Origin: Natronincola peptidivorans
Lineage (GTDB): Bacteria > Bacillota > Clostridia > Peptostreptococcales > Natronincolaceae
Reading direction: 5' to 3'
Length of the DNA: 64,000 nucleotides
Assembly: GCF_900111615.1 (NCBI RefSeq)
Contig: NZ_FOHU01000005.1
Span: 32,963 to 96,962, forward strand
The notes under the pieces are model-generated. The model saw only the letters and a list, made by a program, of their open reading frames with translations. It did no database searches and had not been told where the DNA came from. Below are positions 27,802 to 36,417 of this stretch, piece after piece. The stretch's first letter is position 1; every line of letters starts with the position of its first letter. The position numbers and the translations under genes were made by a program.

Positions 27802-28284
27802 ATGCTTTATAGAGTAAAACAATTTTTTCAAGGTTTAACTGCTAAGATTTATGATAAAGATATTGCCTTTATCAAAGAGTATTTATCTCCTCAAGAACAA
27901 GAGCTTTTCTTCCAATTGCGGAAAAGTGAGCAAAGACATAGTTTAAATGTTGCTTATGGCTGTTACTCAGAAGCTCCTGAAAATACCTCCCTGATTAAAG
28001 CCGCCCTATTACATGATATTGGAAAAATAGGCAGTAACTTGACTTTAATCAATAAATCCTTTGTGGTGATTGCTAAAAACCTTAATCTTAAAGAAAACAT
28101 GACTCCAGCTTTTTTAAATAAAGCTCTGTACTATAAAAATCATCATGGAGAGCTGGGTTATGAGATGCTTTTAAAGCTAGGTCTAGAGGAAAAAATCTTG
28201 TTGTTGGTAAAAAACCATCATAATACTGATTTCCATACTATGGAGGAAATGAAGATACTACAGTATTATGATGATTACTATTAA
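27802..28284 (+). CDS. HD-domain phosphohydrolase-like protein
   Basis: 160 aa, ATG behind AAGGAGCC. The metal-binding HD motif is in ALLHDIGKIG (about 72-80) with earlier His in SEQRHSLNVAYG and later histidines in NHHGELGYEML and KNHHNTD. That is a minimal single-domain HD protein, as found in many anaerobes. Likely a nucleotide or phosphoester hydrolase; substrate unknown. Monocistronic, followed by a stable hairpin. Confidence 0.8.
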   Translation: MLYRVKQFFQGLTAKIYDKDIAFIKEYLSPQEQELFFQLRKSEQRHSLNVAYGCYSEAPENTSLIKAALLHDIGKIGSNLTLINKSFVVIAKNLNLKENMTPAFLNKALYYKNHHGELGYEMLLKLGLEEKILLLVKNHHNTDFHTMEEMKILQYYDDYY

Positions 28285-28287
28285 AAA

Positions 28288-28346
28288 AGCATCTTCTTGA
28301 ATGGGGGTAGGGGATTTTATCCCCTACAACCCCTTTCTTAGATGAA
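28288..28346 (+). terminator. Long hairpin after the HD-domain gene
   Basis: An inner stem (GTAGGGGA / TCCCCTAC) is extended by GGGG/CCCC and outer GCATCTTC/GATGAAGC pairing. It starts 4 bases after the stop but lacks a clear T-run. Confidence 0.5.
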
Positions 28347-28363
28347 GCTCTTTACTTTACAAA

Positions 28364-28400
28364 AAAGAGAGAATCTTTATTATTGTAAGATTCTCTCTTT
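28364..28400 (-). terminator. Terminator of prfC
   Basis: Perfect 14-bp stem (28364-28377 with 28387-28400), four bases from the prfC stop. On the minus strand it is followed by a run of T. Confidence 0.85.
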
Positions 28401-28404
28401 GCAT

Positions 28405-30012
28405 TTACTTTTCAATCGTGTCTTTTTTTAGAATACTCTTTAGTACTGCACCTTGATTACGTTCCTCTACTTTTTGTATGGACCATTCATTCTCAAAAAG
28501 AACCACAGGTTTTTCTTCTTTATCTTCAACAATCAAGCTGTCCATGGTTAAACTAAATCGATCAAAATCAAAGCCCTCTTGTTCTATCCAACGGATAAAT
28601 TTATAGGATAGTGTCTGCATTTTAATTTCTACTCCGTATTCTCTTTCTAGACGATATTGCAATACTTCAAATTGAAGGACTCCAACTACACCTACGATCA
28701 ATTCCTCCACACCTACATGAGGTCTTTTAAATACTTGAATAGCACCTTCTTCAGATAATTGCTCAATCCCTTTTAGAAATTGTTTCCTCTTCATAGAGTC
28801 TTTTGCATAAACCTTAGCGAAATGCTCTGGTGCAAAGACTGGAATACCTTCATACTGAATCTTAGAATTATCTTGGCATAAGGTATCACCGATGTTAAAT
28901 ATCCCTGGATCATGGACCCCAATAATATCTCCAGGATACGCTTCCTCTACTACAACTCTATCCTGTGCTAAAAACTGCTGTGGCTGTGCTAGTTTAATGC
29001 TTTTATTTATACGGACATGATTTACAGCCATTCCTTTTTGGAATTTACCGGAGCAGATACGAATAAAGGCAATTCTATCTCGGTGGGCTGGATTCATATT
29101 TGCCTGAATCTTAAATACAAATCCTGTGAAATTATCACTTTCAGGATCGACCTCACCATATTGACTATTTCTAGGGGTTGGTGGAGTTGTCATTTCTAAA
29201 AATGCTTCTAGAAAAGGTCTCACACCAAAGTTTGTCATAGCACTTCCAAAAAAAACTGGTGTCAGTTCACCTTTTAATACTTTATTTAGGTCAAAATTAT
29301 CTCCTGCTACATCTAGGAGCTCTATTTCCTCCATCAACTGCTGATGTTTATTGGTTCCTAATAAATCTTGAAAAACATCATCATTCACATCACCGATTAC
29401 TGATTCTACAATTGTTTGTCCATGCTTTCCTTCACTAAAAACTTCTATCTGAGATTTTGAACGATTATAGACACCTTTAAAATCACCATCTGTACCAATA
29501 GGCCAATTCATCGGATAAGAACGTATCCCCAGGACATTTTCTATTTCCTCCATCAGTTCAAAGGGGTCTTTCCCAGCTCTGTCTAGCTTATTGATAAAGG
29601 TAAAAATCGGTATACCTCTCATCTTGCAAACCTGAAATAGCTTTTTTGTTTGAGCTTCCACCCCTTTAGCACAGTCAATTACCATAACAGCACTATCAGC
29701 TGCAACTAGGGTTCTATAGGTATCTTCACTAAAATCTTGATGTCCAGGGGTATCCAATATATTGATACAATAACCATTATAGTCAAACTGTAGTACACTG
29801 GAGGTAACAGAAATACCTCTTTGCTTCTCGATTTCCATCCAATCAGAGACAGCGTGTTTTTGTGCTCTTCGGGATTTTACAGAGCCGGCTAGACGAATAG
29901 CCCCTCCATATAAAAGCAATTTTTCTGTTAAGGTTGTTTTCCCTGCATCGGGATGGGATATGATGGCAAAGGTTCTTCTATTTCTCACTTGCTGTAAAAA
30001 CTGCTCCTGCAT
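28405..30012 (-). CDS. prfC: Peptide chain release factor 3
   Basis: 535 aa from MQEQFLQQ at 30012, with AAAGAGG upstream; the ATG at 30060 would add 16 poorly conserved residues. Translational GTPase motifs: G1 SHPDAGKTTLTEKLL, G2 RGISVTSSV, G3 NILDTPGHQDF and G4 NKLDR. Length and the C-terminal domain (FEVLQYRLEREYGVEI) match RF3, which removes RF1/RF2 from the ribosome after peptide release. Stands alone with its own terminator. Confidence 0.95.
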   Translation of the reverse strand: MQEQFLQQVRNRRTFAIISHPDAGKTTLTEKLLLYGGAIRLAGSVKSRRAQKHAVSDWMEIEKQRGISVTSSVLQFDYNGYCINILDTPGHQDFSEDTYRTLVAADSAVMVIDCAKGVEAQTKKLFQVCKMRGIPIFTFINKLDRAGKDPFELMEEIENVLGIRSYPMNWPIGTDGDFKGVYNRSKSQIEVFSEGKHGQTIVESVIGDVNDDVFQDLLGTNKHQQLMEEIELLDVAGDNFDLNKVLKGELTPVFFGSAMTNFGVRPFLEAFLEMTTPPTPRNSQYGEVDPESDNFTGFVFKIQANMNPAHRDRIAFIRICSGKFQKGMAVNHVRINKSIKLAQPQQFLAQDRVVVEEAYPGDIIGVHDPGIFNIGDTLCQDNSKIQYEGIPVFAPEHFAKVYAKDSMKRKQFLKGIEQLSEEGAIQVFKRPHVGVEELIVGVVGVLQFEVLQYRLEREYGVEIKMQTLSYKFIRWIEQEGFDFDRFSLTMDSLIVEDKEEKPVVLFENEWSIQKVEERNQGAVLKSILKKDTIEK

Positions 30013-30116
30013 TTTTTTTCCTCTTTCTATATATAAAATATTTTTGATAGCATAATACAATTGATTTTATCTTTTTGTAAAGCATCTGTCAATCAACAAC
30101 AAAAAGCAGATTATCT

Positions 30117-31289
30117 CTACACTTTTGCTACACCAGTTTCTATTGCAGCCTTCCCTACTGCTGCCGCCACCTTTTCTACAACTCTTTGATCAAAGGCATC
30201 TGGAATAACATATTCCGGCTTTAGCTCTTTTTCTTCAATAATGCTGGCAATTGCATAAGCAGCTGCAAGCTTCATCTCTTCGTTTATATCCTTTGCTCTG
30301 ACATCCAATGCACCTCTAAATATTCCTGGGAAGGCAAGTACATTATTCACTTGATTTGGAAAATCTGAACGTCCTGAGCCCACCACTTTGGCCCCCGCTT
30401 TTATGGCTAAATCCGGCATGATCTCAGGTATTGGATTTGCCATAGCAAAAATAATAGCATCCTCCTTCATACTTCTAACCATTTCTTCTGACACAGCATT
30501 GGCAGCTGATACTCCTATAAATACGTCTGCCTCCACCATAGCCGCCTTTAAATCACCTTTTCTATTGTCTTTATTGGTTTTTCCAGCCATTTCTTCTTTG
30601 CTATCATTATTGTTGGGTGATCCTGAATAAATTATCCCACTTCTATCACATAACAGGATATCCTTTGGGTTCATGTTTAATAACATATCTGTGATGGCTA
30701 CACCAGCTGCTCCAGCACCATTAACAACTATGGTGGTATCCTCAATTTTTTTATTTGCTACCTTTAAAGCATTTATCAATCCAGCTATAACTACAATTGC
30801 TGTCCCGTGTTGGTCATCATGAAATACCGGTATATCTAATTCTTCCTTCAGTCTTTTTTCAATCTCAAAGCATCTAGGGGCTCCTATATCCTCTAGGTTA
30901 ATACCGCCAAAGGTGGGGGCTATCATTTTCACTGTCTTGATGATTTCTTCTACATCTTTGGTATTCAAGCAAATTGGAAAAGCATCCACATTAGCAAATT
31001 CTTTAAATAAGATTGCTTTCCCTTCCATTACCGGCATCGCCGCTTCAGGTCCTATATCGCCTAAACCCAGTACTGCTGACCCGTCTGTAACAACTGCTAC
31101 TAAATTGCCTTTAGAAGTATACTTATAAACATTTTCCTTATCTTCATGGATTTTTTTACAGGGTTCAGCAACACCTGGTGTATAGGCTATGCTTAGATCC
31201 TCTCGATTTTTCACTGGAGCTTTGGATATTACTTCAACTTTTCCTTTTTTTTCTTCATGGAGTATTAAGCTTTTTTCTGAAAAGTTCAT
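30117..31289 (-). CDS. NAD(P)-dependent malic enzyme
   Basis: 390 aa, start behind AAGGGTGATG. Malic N-terminal domain with the catalytic Tyr in SIAYTPGVAEPC, lysine region in VVTDGSAVLGLGDIGPEAAMPVMEGK, and metal site HDDQHGTAIV. NAD-binding domain about 165-385 (VVNGAGAAGVAITDML). It oxidatively decarboxylates malate to pyruvate. The short bacterial form lacks the phosphotransacetylase domain. Its role in this organism is probably anaplerotic or fermentative. Confidence 0.93.
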   Translation of the reverse strand: MNFSEKSLILHEEKKGKVEVISKAPVKNREDLSIAYTPGVAEPCKKIHEDKENVYKYTSKGNLVAVVTDGSAVLGLGDIGPEAAMPVMEGKAILFKEFANVDAFPICLNTKDVEEIIKTVKMIAPTFGGINLEDIGAPRCFEIEKRLKEELDIPVFHDDQHGTAIVVIAGLINALKVANKKIEDTTIVVNGAGAAGVAITDMLLNMNPKDILLCDRSGIIYSGSPNNNDSKEEMAGKTNKDNRKGDLKAAMVEADVFIGVSAANAVSEEMVRSMKEDAIIFAMANPIPEIMPDLAIKAGAKVVGSGRSDFPNQVNNVLAFPGIFRGALDVRAKDINEEMKLAAAYAIASIIEEKELKPEYVIPDAFDQRVVEKVAAAVGKAAIETGVAKV

Positions 31290-31602
31290 TTCATCATCAC
31301 CCTTATCTATAGATTTCAGTAATTATATTTTTATATAATATCACAAATCTTGTTTTTTAACACAAAATTTGTCTAAATAGGTTTAATTTCTTATATGTAT
31401 GAAAAACCTATTCTATATTATACGAAATTCTTTCTTCTTCTAAAATATCAGACTAGTTTTACTATCCTAAGGCATGTAGTTCTTGCATTTAATGGGTTAT
31501 TATGTAATCATAGTTTTATAGATGATTCGGCAAATATAATACCCTCATAATGTGTATCTATAGTGGGGATTTTATTCTATAACTTAAGGGAGGTAAACCA
31601 CC
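31290..31602. other. Intergenic region between malic enzyme and DUF4236 gene
   Basis: 313 AT-rich bases holding divergent promoters. One 9-bp inverted repeat (AATAGGTTT at 31376-31384 with AAACCTATT at 31404-31412) is visible. Nothing else supported. Confidence 0.5.
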
Positions 31603-32643
31603 ATGGGATTAAGGTTTAGGAAAAGTGTAAATCTTGGGAAAGGTATACGATTAAATATTAGTAAAAGTGGGTTAGGAGTTAGCAGTGGTGTTAAAGGTCT
31701 GAGGATGGGTGTAGGACCCCGAGGAATCCGTACCACAGCTTCTATACCCGGTACAGGCATTTCTTATGTTAAAGAAAAATCTTTAAAACAAAGTAAATCT
31801 AGTAAAGAAAAGCGTCGTCTTGAGGTTACCAGTAAGGATCTTTATAGTCCTTATATGCCACAGGAGGTTCCTCATACATTAAGAAGCAAACAATATCATC
31901 TTCAGTCTTTATTAGGGTTAATAGGCATCGGTTTTATATTTGCAAGCTTTAAAAGCTTGTCCTTTCTCATTATTGGTCTGCTATGTATCTATGGTAAGGG
32001 AGCATGGAGAAAAAAAACAGATTTTGCCGCTAAAAACTATCAAGATGCCGTTAACTATTTTAAGACAAAAAAATATGAAGCTTGTATAGAGGCTATTGAC
32101 CATGTTTTATCTCATCCTAATGCATCTCAGGATCTAAGCTTAACAAAAGCAGAATGCTGTTTAGAACTGGGTAAGCTAGAGAAGGCCTATACTATTTATA
32201 AGGATTTTTTTCACAGATTAGATACCAATAGCCTTTCTTCTTTATACTACTGGCCTCCTAAGGCTACCACCATAGCCATGGCAGTAGAGAAAGGGGATTA
32301 TGACTTTGCTTTAAAACTTTTGGAGACTTTGCCTGAGGAGATAGAGGAGCACATCAACTTTCCATTATGGAAAAATTATTATAAGGGACTTTGCTTTATA
32401 GGAAAGCATCAATATGAAATTGCAGTGGAAGCCTTTAAAAATGCTATAGGAAGAAAAAGAAGAATGGAAGAACCTTATATCGATTGTCACTATTATCTTG
32501 GCGTTGCCTATGCTAAGCTAGGTAAAATGTCTTTGGCTCAGCAAAGATTTCAGAGGGTATATAGTGCCAATACATCCTATAAAGATATTGCTGCTATCAT
32601 TACTGCTCTTGAGGCTGGCGATAGCATAGAAAAATTATTGTAA
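31603..32643 (+). CDS. DUF4236 protein fused to membrane segment and TPR repeats
   Basis: 346 aa, ATG behind GGGAGG. The N-terminal 60 residues are a DUF4236 domain (MGLRFRKSVNLGKGIRLN, then GPRGIRTTASIPGTG), often found in small membrane or mobile-element proteins. Two hydrophobic helices follow (about 102-135). From about residue 145 to the end are TPR-like units (YFKTKKYEACIEAIDHVL, YLGVAYAKLGKMSLAQQRF). The TPR part suggests protein-protein contacts on the cytoplasmic side. No function can be assigned. Confidence 0.8.
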   Translation: MGLRFRKSVNLGKGIRLNISKSGLGVSSGVKGLRMGVGPRGIRTTASIPGTGISYVKEKSLKQSKSSKEKRRLEVTSKDLYSPYMPQEVPHTLRSKQYHLQSLLGLIGIGFIFASFKSLSFLIIGLLCIYGKGAWRKKTDFAAKNYQDAVNYFKTKKYEACIEAIDHVLSHPNASQDLSLTKAECCLELGKLEKAYTIYKDFFHRLDTNSLSSLYYWPPKATTIAMAVEKGDYDFALKLLETLPEEIEEHINFPLWKNYYKGLCFIGKHQYEIAVEAFKNAIGRKRRMEEPYIDCHYYLGVAYAKLGKMSLAQQRFQRVYSANTSYKDIAAIITALEAGDSIEKLL

Positions 32644-32681
32644 AGGAAGGATAGCAAATATAAAGCGCTTATGGATGTCTC

Positions 32682-32885
32682 AGCTTGTAGACAAACCCTA
32701 CCATTTTTAAAACTATGTAAATCCGCTCAGGACCAGGGCAGGAATGAGCTTAAAGATAATCAGGAGTTTTCAAAACTCGCTTCGCTCAAACAGTTGAAAA
32801 CTCTTATCTGATTATCTTACGCTCTTTTATTTTAACTTCGCTAATCATTTACTTAAGTTTGAAAAATCGGGTTTGTAAGTAAGCT
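32682..32885. repeat. Palindromic MITE-like element, about 204 bp
   Basis: The two ends are inverted copies of each other: AGCTT-N4-ACAAACCC then ATTTTT and GTAAAT on the left, and the same blocks in the same order on the complementary strand from 32885 inward. The centre is another long hairpin (32746-32772 with 32794-32824: GATAATCAG...CTGATTATC and TTTTCAA...TTGAAAA). The whole sequence folds almost end to end. No coding potential or target-site duplication was seen. Confidence 0.65.
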
Positions 32886-32906
32886 TCATGCTTTGTCTTC
32901 AGTCTG

Positions 32907-32935
32907 AAATAGACAGCATTGATGGCTGTCTATTT
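32907..32935. terminator. 11-bp hairpin near the MITE-like element
   Basis: AAATAGACAGC (32907-32917) pairs perfectly with GCTGTCTATTT (32925-32935). It may end transcripts from either flanking gene; no long T-run. Confidence 0.45.
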
Positions 32936-33022
32936 ATGATTCAAGCACTTATCTTCCTTTTACTATATTACTATAAAGTGCCCATCTTATTCTAAATTCT
33001 TTGTATTTATACCTGCTATCAT

Positions 33023-33970
33023 CTATGACCGCTTTATTGCATGGAATTTTAACTCATAGTATTTATCTTGTTTTACAAAATAGTTGGTTCCCCATACCCC
33101 CAGTAAAATCATTAGAGCGCCAACCCCATGAAACCAATAGAAGGGTTCATTTCTAAAAATCACTCCAGCTATAATAGAAATTATTGTTACTAGATTTGCT
33201 AATACTGACGATTTAGTGGCTTCAATCTTTGATAACATATAATTCATCATAAAGAATGCAGTAACAGAGGATAATCCTCCTAAATATACAACAGAAATGA
33301 TGGCCTTTGTATTTCTCAAAGGAACAAAGTAATCAACTAAGTTACCCTGATAGATATGCTGTGCAACTGCTATGCTAGTAAAGGTAAGAAACCCTATCCA
33401 CATCATTACATAGGTAATCTCTACTGGATTAAAATATAAAGAAGATTTTCTTGATAGTATATTAAAGGCGGCGGCGGCAAAAACTGCTCCCAATAACACA
33501 AACATCCCCGCAAAGCTTTCTCCTAAATCAATATTTCCTGTCATAAAGATGATAAATATTACCCCCAGAACAGAGAAGAGCACAAAAAATGTTTGCATTT
33601 TTGTTGGTCTTTCCTGCAAAAAAATCGCTGCAAGAATTGTCGTTACGATAGGTATTACTGCAATCATCATACCGGCTTCCGAAGCTGAAGTCATATTGAC
33701 GCCTAGGGTTTCACATACAAAATATAAAACTGGTTGAAATAAAGACAAAAACAACAACACATGCAGTCTTTTTCCTGCAAAATTTATTTTTATTATCCCT
33801 AATATCTGCAATGCCACTAATAGTATTACAGCAAAGGCAAACCTAAAGCTTAATAAATGAAAAGGAGCAAAAATATCTAATGCCTCTTTGGTAAATAAAA
33901 AAGAAAAACCAAAAATTATTGCTACAGCTATCCCTGCTAATATTGGTAGATATCGATTTTCATGTTCCAA
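33023..33970 (-). CDS. EamA/DMT-family transporter
   Basis: 315 aa, TTG start with AAGGA about 10 bases upstream. Ten hydrophobic helices in two EamA repeats (about 10-145 and 155-295), typical of drug/metabolite exporters (RhaT/YdcZ-like). Segments such as GFSFLFTKEALDIFAPF and SSVTAFFMMNYMLSKIEATKSS are family-characteristic. The substrate is unknown. The adjacent flavodoxin gene is only 25 bases upstream, so they may form a two-gene unit. Confidence 0.88.
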   Translation of the reverse strand: MEHENRYLPILAGIAVAIIFGFSFLFTKEALDIFAPFHLLSFRFAFAVILLVALQILGIIKINFAGKRLHVLLFLSLFQPVLYFVCETLGVNMTSASEAGMMIAVIPIVTTILAAIFLQERPTKMQTFFVLFSVLGVIFIIFMTGNIDLGESFAGMFVLLGAVFAAAAFNILSRKSSLYFNPVEITYVMMWIGFLTFTSIAVAQHIYQGNLVDYFVPLRNTKAIISVVYLGGLSSVTAFFMMNYMLSKIEATKSSVLANLVTIISIIAGVIFRNEPFYWFHGVGALMILLGVWGTNYFVKQDKYYELKFHAIKRS

Positions 33971-33995
33971 TTATTGTCACGTCCTTATTTTGAAT

Positions 33996-34502
33996 TTATA
34001 GATTGTTTACAATAGTTTTTGCCCATTCCTCTGCTTTCTCAGCATTTTTTTCTTTATTCTTCTTCAAAGGATCTAGGAATTCTATTTTACCAATGACTTC
34101 ATTGCTTTGTAACACTGCTTCCATATTATCAAATGTTTTTCCATTTTGTCCACCATTACAGCTAAATAATGCTACCTTTTTCTTCGTTATTTTTACAGCA
34201 TCAAAAAAGGTGTTTAAAGGTGGCGCAAAGGTCCATGCCCAGACGGGGCTTCCAATAAATATCACATCATAGTCTAAAGGGTCTACGTCTAATGGACATA
34301 GCTCCGGCCTCTTTTTCATAACAACCTGACTTCCACCCCAAACATATTTCATAAAACCTTTAGAGGCTATTTCTTGTTTTGGTTTAAGCTCTAAAATATC
34401 AGCATCAATACTTCTAGCTATGGCTTCTGCAATAAATCTTGTATTCCCTTCAAAGGAATAATAGATGACTAGTTTTTTTAAGTCTATGGGTTTATTTGAC
34501 AT
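33996..34502 (-). CDS. Flavodoxin family protein
   Basis: 168 aa with GAGAGGAG before the ATG. The FMN-phosphate loop is YYSFEGNTRFIAEAIA (about 14-29) and the isoalloxazine loop region is IGSPVWAWTFAPPLNTF (about 84-100); SCNGGQNGKT follows. It is a cytoplasmic electron carrier or flavin-binding reductase. It lies downstream of hgcAB on the same strand but is separated from it by a terminator, so it is probably not part of that operon. Confidence 0.88.
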   Translation of the reverse strand: MSNKPIDLKKLVIYYSFEGNTRFIAEAIARSIDADILELKPKQEIASKGFMKYVWGGSQVVMKKRPELCPLDVDPLDYDVIFIGSPVWAWTFAPPLNTFFDAVKITKKKVALFSCNGGQNGKTFDNMEAVLQSNEVIGKIEFLDPLKKNKEKNAEKAEEWAKTIVNNL

Positions 34503-34811
34503 TGCTTTGCTCCTCTCTTCTCATGCAGTTTTGGGACAAATAGGTGATTGATTATCTGCATATTATCTTTTCATCTTTTAAACTAATAGCAAAAATAGTA
34601 ATGCTTTTCCTTGTCTTGTTTTATCCTTTATAGTCATTATAATTCGATTATTATTGTTGGATACCTGCTTAAAAATACTCATTGAATATTTTTTCCCTCC
34701 CTATATTTTGACATTATTTTCTACAAGACTACTTTATTGTAGTTGGGAGGATTTGTTAGCCTCTTGTAACCCAGAAAAAGAAGGACTACTGAACAAGTCC
34801 TTGAAAAATCT
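34503..34811. other. Gap downstream of hgcB with terminator
   Basis: 309 bases with no ORF. The hgcAB terminator is at 34781-34802. The remainder presumably holds the promoter of the flavodoxin/EamA pair. Confidence 0.6.
34781..34802 (-). terminator. Terminator of hgcAB
   Basis: On the minus strand AAGGACT pairs with AGTCCTT across an 8-base loop and is followed by CTTTTTCTG. It begins about 10 bases after the TAA at 34812, but about 60 after the TGA at 34863, which fits TAA as the true hgcB stop. Confidence 0.7.
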
Positions 34812-35078
34812 TTAGCATGTAGGCTCACTGCCTGTAAGCCAGCCTTTTATAATGGCATAAGCTCATCCCACCCCTGCTTTTACCTCTATTGCTTCAACAG
34901 GACAGTTTTTAGAACAGGCTCCACATTCTATACAATTATCTTTCTTCTCTAAGACAACTCCGTTTATGGTCATGGCAAAAACCTCATGGGGGCAAACATC
35001 TAGACACATGCCACAGCCAATACATTTATTTTTATCAAACTTTATATTTGCAACATCTTTTATATATTGTAAAGACAT
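34812..35078 (-). CDS. hgcB: HgcB, ferredoxin-like mercury-methylation protein, predicted selenoprotein
   Basis: 88 residues if the TGA at 34865-34863 is read as Sec (residue 72); only 71 if it is a stop. ATG behind GAGGAGGG, 18 bases after hgcA. Two [4Fe-4S] motifs: CIGCGMCLDVCP (about 19-30) and the HgcB-type CIECGACSKNCP (about 49-60). HgcB supplies electrons to the HgcA corrinoid and carries a conserved Cys in GVGCA plus C-terminal cysteine(s). Here the text reads VKAGVG-U-AYAIIKGW and ends in EPTC, so Sec exactly replaces the conserved Cys. Only one C-terminal Cys is present instead of the usual pair. Role in Hg(II) capture or transfer is known for the family; Sec use is inference from sequence. 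Confidence 0.88.
34822..34840 (-). promoter_or_regulatory. Candidate SECIS of hgcB
   Basis: GGCUUAC pairs with GUGAGCC (7 bp, one G-U) around an AGGCA loop, 30-34 nt after the TGA. The distance lies within the usual bacterial SECIS range, and the loop has a G near its 5' side. Confidence 0.6.
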
Positions 35079-35096
35079 CTTTATCCCTCCTCACCA

Positions 35097-36254
35097 TCAT
35101 ATAAACACATCTATGATTAATAATAATAGACCTACAATAGAGGTCACTGCCATAGCAGAAACCGTCCGTACAGTTTCTCTTAATACACCTGATAAGGATG
35201 TATAGGTGGAAGAACCAGTAAAGTTTAAACCTAAAAATGTGGTGATTGAAGTCAATAATAGCATATGTCCAGTTAATACCATGGCATTATTACCATATAG
35301 GAAAATACTGTTGTTGGCTATAACAATACCACTCCAAATCAACCCCAATATCAAAGCCTTCATAGAAAACATCCTAAAGGGCAATATAGGCAGCATGGCT
35401 GCTAATCCTATTGTCCCCATCAAAATAGCACCTAAGTAGGGTAAAGTATTCATAAGGCTAAAAAACAGTAGCTCCACCGGTGTAGTATATTCACCAGAAA
35501 ACAGCTGTAAAAGCATAAAGAATGTAAAGATAATGGGGCAGTATTTTAGACCATATACTGTTTCTAAGACTGACACCGTCAATCTTTCTTTTAAATGAAA
35601 GGTTACCTTTCTCATTTCTTCTGTTGCTTCATTGTTGGCTAAAAAATCTTTAATGCTTTCTGCTCTAATAGGACCATAGATTACTTTAAAGCCTGAATGC
35701 TTATAAATCTCATGGGCCACTACCCCTGATGCACCTAGCTGTGGAAGAATAATTCTTTTATGATTGACTAATTCCTCCAATTTATTTTTCTTTATCCTGA
35801 AAATAATCTCTTCCGTAGAAAAGGTACCCTTTCCAGCAGCACACCATATATTAACGCCTTTTGTATCAATAACCATCATCCACACATCTAGATCTGTCAA
35901 TTCTTTTCTCAACGCATCTACCGTAAGCTTATAATTCCCTGTCACCAAAACAGGCGAATCACCCGTTGGTTTTCCCACTGCATACATCCCTATAGGAACC
36001 TTATAATTATTTCTGTTGATGCCTGCTCGAACACCTATCCCCCCCAAGGTATCCTTCATGGTTATTTGGGATTTAATAACTGGTATCTCCCCTACTGAAG
36101 AGGTGATTACGCCATCTAATGCATGCTGTATTCTTTTATTGCTAATCACTTCTTCTTTCTCATTCATTTTATTCTTAAGCTTTACTTCTAGACTAGAAGT
36201 ACTATTGGATACCGGGGTTCAACAAGAATTTTTCTGTACTTCTTCTATATTCAT
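35097..36254 (-). CDS. hgcA: HgcA, corrinoid mercury methyltransferase, predicted selenoprotein with N-terminal Cys-Sec
   Basis: 385 residues from ATG 36254 (GGGAG nine bases upstream), reading the TGA at 36221-36219 as Sec (residue 12) in KNSCUTPVSNS. The alternative start at 36167 gives 356 residues but has no ribosome binding site. The HgcA cap-helix motif NIWCAAGKGTF (Cys about 138), whose cysteine coordinates the cobalt of the corrinoid, is intact. Five C-terminal membrane helices (about 235-385) follow, including NFTGSSTYTSLSGV. HgcA transfers a methyl group from methyl-corrinoid to Hg(II) at the membrane, with HgcB. Methyl source in this host is not visible. The family assignment is very strong; the Sec extension is supported by start signals and a SECIS-like hairpin. 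Confidence 0.93.
36183..36201 (-). promoter_or_regulatory. Candidate SECIS of hgcA
   Basis: UACUUCUA pairs perfectly with UAGAAGUA (8 bp) around a GUC loop, 26-28 nt after the TGA. A GU in a small apical loop at this distance is the classic bacterial SECIS layout. Confidence 0.7.
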
Positions 36255-36355
36255 AGGACTTTGCTCCCTTCTTAATCAAGTTCTATAAAAATTTTTATTT
36301 GCATTATATTCTATATCATTTTAACAGTATTCTTTTACTAAAGATACCCTAAATA

Positions 36356-36390
36356 AAAGCCTTTATACCATATTTTGATATAAAGGCTTT
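36356..36390 (-). terminator. Terminator of the XRE-cupin regulator gene
   Basis: Perfect 12-bp stem (36356-36367 with 36379-36390) followed on the minus strand by TTATTTAG. It separates this gene from hgcA. Confidence 0.8.
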
Positions 36391-36417
36391 AAAAAGCTAT
36401 TGGTAATTAGTATATGC

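Noticed and set aside
35097-35105. TGA TGG TGA at the end of hgcA as another Sec codon
   Set aside because: The stop TGA is followed by one codon and a second TGA, giving no meaningful extension, and the hgcB ribosome binding site starts there. It is read as a normal stop.
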